From the NCBI GenBank assembly GCA_025766275.1, contig JAFKAC010000006.1, positions 310,001 to 374,000 on the forward strand: 64,000 nucleotides of DNA, read 5' to 3'. The notes beneath the pieces were generated by a model. The model searched no databases and was not told the DNA's origin. It saw only the letters and a program-made list of their open reading frames with translations. Shown here in pieces: positions 60,155 through 64,000 of this stretch; positions within the stretch are counted from its first letter, which is position 1, and every line of letters starts with the position of its first letter. Both the position numbers and the translations under genes were made by a program. This stretch comes from Lactarius indigo (lineage: Eukaryota; Basidiomycota; Agaricomycetes; Russulales; Russulaceae).

Positions 60155-61612
60155 ATGGCCACTATGACTAGACGGCCCACGTCGCTCGCACGCGCACTCA
60201 CTCGCTCTTATGCAACTCTTCACAGATCAGCCACGGGAAAGAGGTTGACACCCCATACGCTTTGCGAGTAGCCGTGCTTACATTCTTCAGTCCAACAGGT
60301 CTGTTAGGTTCCTTCCCCTTCTTGGTTTGCGTCAACTTTCTCATACGGGCTGGGCGTGAACCTAGCCATTGTGATGCTCAATATGGGCGGACCAGCTACC
60401 GTACGTCTATTCTCGGACACACACACTTCCCCGCAGTCGCGTCACAACCCCACAGGTCTCCGAAACCCACGACTTCCTCAGAAACCTCTTCTTAGACGGC
60501 GACCTCATCCCTCTTCCTTTTCAGTCGATCATAGCACCATGGATTGCCAAAAGACGAACTCCGCAAATCGAGCAGCAGTATAAAGACATCGGAGGCGGTT
60601 CCCCTATTCTGCGCTGGTCTGAACTTCAGGGGGAGGGCATGGCGGCATTGCTCGACGAGCTCCACCCGACCACAGCGCCTCACAAGAGCTACGTCGCGTT
60701 CCGCTACGCGCGACCTCTTTCCGAGGAGACCGCAAGGCGCATGAAAGAGGACGGCGTGAAACGCGCGATAGCCTTTTCGCAGTACCCTCAGTATAGCTGC
60801 AGCACGACGGGCAGCAGTCTTAACGACCTCTACCGAAAAAGCCGCGCCTGGGCATTTCTCCGGCGTCGACTGGAGCGTCATCGACAGATGGGGCACACAC
60901 CGCGGTTTCGTCGAAGTGCGTGACCCCCCACCTCCTTTTTTTCGCGTTTCCTCACCCACTCTTCCTCGCCCTACTAGGCCGTCGCGCAGAATATCGAGTC
61001 TGCGCTCGGAAAGTTCTCAGAAGAAACGCGCGGCGACGCGGTGTTGCTCTTCTCTGCACACTCACTCCCCATGTCCGTCGTCAACCGCGGCGACCCTTAC
61101 GTGCTCGAGGTCTCCGCGACGGTTTCGGCCGTGATGGACCGCCTGGGACACACGAATCCCTACCGCCTCGTGTGGCAATCGCAAGTCGGGCCGAGTGCGT
61201 GGATGGGCCCGCAGACGAGTGACGCGCTCAAGGGCTTCGCGCGACTTGGCAAGAAGCGTGTGGTGCTCGTCCCCATCGCGTTCACTAGCGATCATATAGA
61301 AACATTGTACGAACTCGACCTCGAGTATGGGAAGGAGGCACATGAGGTGCGCATTTTTATTTTTTCGGCTCTGCTCCGCGAAGGCGTGCTGACGGAAGGG
61401 ATCAGCTCGGCATGGAGGTGCATCGCGCAGAGTCGCTGAACGGCTCGCCGGTTTTTATACGTGCGCTCGCAGACATCGTCGCGCAGCATTTGAAGGAGAA
61501 AGACGCTGGTGGGCCATCGACGTCGGTGCAAATGGGCCTGCGGTGCCCTGGCTGCTCGAATGTGACGTGTGCACAACAAAAGTCCTTTTTTGCGCGGGGT
61601 GGCACCCTATAG
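60155..61612 (+). CDS. HEM15: Ferrochelatase (HEM15)
   Basis: Start [20 protein letters not shown], an Arg/Ser/Ala-rich mitochondrial presequence. Then [96 protein letters not shown] (catalytic His of SAHSLP), [40 protein letters not shown] and the C-terminal [16 protein letters not shown]. The enzyme inserts Fe(II) into protoporphyrin IX at the inner mitochondrial membrane, the last step of haem synthesis. The C-terminal cysteines fit the [2Fe-2S] cluster type. An extra base at 60849 (GCC-T-GGG) breaks the frame between RKSRA and GHFSGVDW. The boundaries of the first intron (from about 60241) are not resolved. Confidence 0.93.
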
Positions 61613-61835
61613 ACTGTTTGCTATTCGAACACGGTGTATATCCAGTGGTCTTTGTTCACTCTATGGATGTAGCACGTATTGTTCAACAAAATTTGGAACT
61701 CCTTCAAATGCATTCACATTGAGACGATGACCGGTCCCTACAGAGTATGGTAACAGTCCATCATGCGAAACGTTCCAACTTAATCCCGACTCGACATAGC
61801 GGCGTGCTCATCCGAAAAAGAGCCCTCTTTACAGC

Positions 61836-62386
61836 TTAATCGAGCTCTTCGAGCAAACGGCGTGAAAGAGTACTCAACAACTGAAGATCGTCGTCGCTCA
61901 GCCCGCCTAGACCACGCGTTTGTTGGCTACCGTCTTTATCCTTGAAAAGATTGACGAGACCGTTGACCGTCGCACTAGTAGCGCCACCGACGAGACCACT
62001 AACTGCGGATGTCTTGATCAGATCTTCAACTTCTGGAGTAATGTTGGGAAGCGGGATAGCGCGCGTGCTTGAGATCCTGCGTATCGAACCCCCGAGCACT
62101 ATGGAGAGAGGGTCATTAGTCAAAGGTGATGCCTGACAAGTAGAGAAACGTACGTGTTGTTTTTGAGTTGGTTCTGGACCTTGTTTATGGTCGACTTGAG
62201 ACCCCCACTGACGAGGGCCTTGGTTCCGGCGGTCTTGATGAGATCCACGGCGTCCTTACTCAGACCTGCGGGCAAGACGAGGCGTGCTTCGTGTCTCCCA
62301 TCTCGGTCTGGAACAACGGCCGCGAGCGAGTAGGTGGCGATGGAAGCGACGAGGAGGGCTTGAGTGAGTGTTTTGAGTGAGTACAT
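61836..62386 (-). CDS. Small secreted protein with two internal repeats
   Basis: A signal peptide (SLKTLTQALLVASIATYSLA) is followed by a basic spacer and two related units of about 35 residues: LSKDAVDLIKTAGTKALVSG with GLKSTINKVQ in exon 1, and ITPEVEDLIKTSAVSGLVGG with ATSATVNGLV in exon 2. A short acidic end (LSDDDLQLLSTLSRRLLEELD without the last residue paired) closes the protein. The intron runs from about 62153 (GTACGT) to about 62102 (ATAG). The phase across the junction is off by one unless a G in the run near 62093-62097 is extra. I do not recognise a family; small, Cys-free and secreted, it could be a cell-wall or effector-like protein, which is only a guess. Confidence 0.65.
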
Positions 62387-63665
62387 TTCTTCGCTCGTAG
62401 AACGTAGCGTAAAGTAGATGGAGAGTATTAGTGGTGGAAAGTGAACTTGTAGATGAAAAGAAGGAATAGACTAAGGAGGCTGGGACTCAGTAAGTTAGTG
62501 AATTAGCCTTTGGCACTGCAAAGTACACGCACTATCCAGTACCCGAGAGCGTCAAGGTGAGCGAAGGAGCTAGAGAAACTGTTGAGCAGCGAACGCATTT
62601 TTATAAGATACAGCACCTGCGTGCCTATCATGTAGAGACAACGAATTTGATGGGGAAATATTTGCACCGTGGCGAGTTGCTACTGATACATGATCACAAG
62701 GGACCACGGGCACGGCACACCGTCACAGGTACCCGTTTATTTTTCTTCCGAGTGTTGATGCAGTGGACCCAAGAATCAAGTATAGTACGGTAAGCTAGAG
62801 GAATCTCAAGTTTGCTGACTTTTGAAGTTTGTGCCGCCAAGCCTTAGTTAGTTCTCAAGACGAAAACCCAATTGCCTACTATTCTGTGAGCTGCGTTCCC
62901 ACCTCGCCGCCAGTTGCTTCTCGCCTGACAAAATCTTATTTGACACGACCGCCGTATCCATCTACCGCCTGCCTGAGCTCGATCACGGCTGAACCTCTGC
63001 CCAGAGAGTCCACGTCAAAGAGCCCGCGAGACGACGACAGTGGGGTATGACGACGCCATGCAAGGTCCTCCATCGCAATTGAGTTTGGACTCGGTTTCTA
63101 TGTCAAGGATTCTATAAAGTGATATTCGTATTTGCTGGTGCCCGTGAGGCAACGACAGGAGTACAATTGAGATCAGTGATGTGGTGCTCCTTCTTCATGG
63201 TGCCCATGCCCATGCCCTTCCCATGGATGCCTCAGACCCTGATTGCTACGCTGTCAATACCTGTATTAGCAACGAAACAGTGACGTACCAAAAGCTTTGG
63301 ACCATCCTCTCTGTAAAGGGTGTCAATCTGGGGGTATACAAAAATCAAAGGCTAAACGGACCTGGCACGATAGAATATGAAGAACCACATGGAAGGCTCC
63401 GAGAGCTTTGGCAAGGAATTTGTGCTTGAAGCCAGGTAAGTGGGGATGGAACCCAGAACCTTGTCAATTTCTGTCTTCAGGACGTGGGACGTGGGTATAA
63501 GATTAGAATTCGTACCAGTAGGACCTGCCATGGAGGAAGTGATAATGCTCAACACAAACGAGCGAGTGCAACGACAGTTGGACGTTCGGTGAATGCCGTG
63601 GGTACCGGCCCGTGCGGGGGTGTTTACAGTTAAGCGACCCCGACCGACCACCACAGGCTCATTCC
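62387..63665. other. Intergenic stretch
   Basis: About 1.3 kb holding the promoter of the small secreted protein gene and the upstream flank of the right-edge gene. Open frames at 62557-62793 and 63181-63429 (+) and 63352-63690 (-) have no motif and overlap each other. Confidence 0.45.
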
Positions 63666-64000
63666 ATGTCTCTTCCACCCGCGTACCCAAGGGTTACTTA
63701 CCAGACTGAGGGAAGAACTTTCGACCGTCTCTTCAAAGGTACGGCCAGCATACCGTGAGCTACCTTTCTTGGTGTTGACCGTGATCAAAGAACGTTCTCT
63801 GCACGCAACCAAAGCTGTCGTACGCAAAAAGCTTGGACTCGGTCATGACGCCCCCATAGAACTAGCCCAACTACGCGACGGCAAGAAAATAGACTTGGAA
63901 GATGGTGTGTCCGTCCACCTCACCTGACACAAGTCCCAATCTCAATCACCCCAAGACGACGACTTCGAAGCATTCAGGGCTCTCGCAAACTCTTCGTTGC
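63666..64000 (+). CDS. Partial gene at the right edge, function unknown
   Basis: ATG 63666 opens MSLPPAYPRVTYQTEGRTFD followed by RLFK; the next phase continues VRPAYRELPFLVLTVIKERS, ATKAVVRKKLGLGHDAPIEL and AQLRDGKKIDLED, and after an intron (63905-63957) DDDFEAFRALANSS at the edge. The second part is clearly coding-like; the phase change near 63740 is either a single extra G (AAA-G-GTA) or a small intron. The shape (a basic helical segment, then IELAQLRDG and an acidic DDDFEAFRA) resembles a small ubiquitin-like or PB1-like segment, but this is only an impression. The 3' part lies outside the window. Confidence 0.5.

Overview
The window reads as nuclear DNA of a filamentous basidiomycete, most likely a mushroom-forming Agaricomycete. 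The grounds are: densely intron-split genes with introns of about 47-70 nt; a secreted class II (fungal) haem peroxidase; and a gene set (SET9, MKK, PTC1, SNG1-like, Zn2Cys6 and C2H2 factors) that matches fungal families. There are no operons, phage genes or CRISPR arrays, and no intact transposon was recognised. All assignments come from reading the translations and splice sites by eye; no search was run.

Layout, left to right: 3' end of ribosomal protein eS8 (1-305, +); SET9/SUV4-20 histone methyltransferase with an AT-hook (603-4974, +); C2H2 factor (7223-8489, -); BolA-like protein (9445-9964, -), divergent from an unknown 490-aa protein (10128-11733, +); a weak hypothetical ORF (13026-13853, +); DNA ligase I (14099-17131, -); second C2H2 factor (19159-19906, +); NAA50 acetyltransferase (20237-20868, -); unknown 201-aa protein (23185-23790, -); intron-containing tRNA-Leu(UAG) (23899-23995, -); MAP kinase kinase of the MKK1/2 type (24217-26038, +); a 3.8-kb gene-poor stretch; short Zn2Cys6 protein (29844-31055, +); PP2C phosphatase (33471-34813, +); an unresolved stretch; four-TM membrane protein (37561-38449, +); glycerol-3-phosphate acyltransferase (38544-40624, -); RRP12 (40857-45157, +); proteasome assembly chaperone 2 (45410-46410, -); single-pass membrane protein (46846-48108, -); class II peroxidase (49527-50847, +); TBC RabGAP (51139-53791, +); 70-aa membrane protein (54352-54564, -); multi-TM RING protein (54976-57177, +); SNG1/DUF3533 protein (57994-59911, +); ferrochelatase (60155-61612, +); small secreted two-repeat protein (61836-62386, -); and a partial gene at the right edge (63666-64000, +).

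Most genes are housekeeping (ribosome biogenesis, replication, proteasome assembly, haem and lipid synthesis, signalling) and do not form an obvious cluster. Haem synthesis (ferrochelatase) and a haem peroxidase lie about 10 kb apart, but nothing suggests this is more than coincidence.

The most striking signal is a recurrent single-base frame disruption, mostly +1, inside otherwise clean conserved exons (DNA ligase, RRP12, PAC2, ferrochelatase, the four-TM protein, RING protein, TBC protein and others). Assembly insertion error is the leading explanation, and it should be settled from reads or cDNA before any of these genes is called a pseudogene. Other points worth checking: a 6-nt microexon in the TBC gene, a GC-AG intron in the ligase, a possible 23-nt intron, a peroxidase lacking the usual surface Trp and one Mn ligand, and a secreted protein built of two repeats. 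I found no clear evidence of a wholly new biological system.
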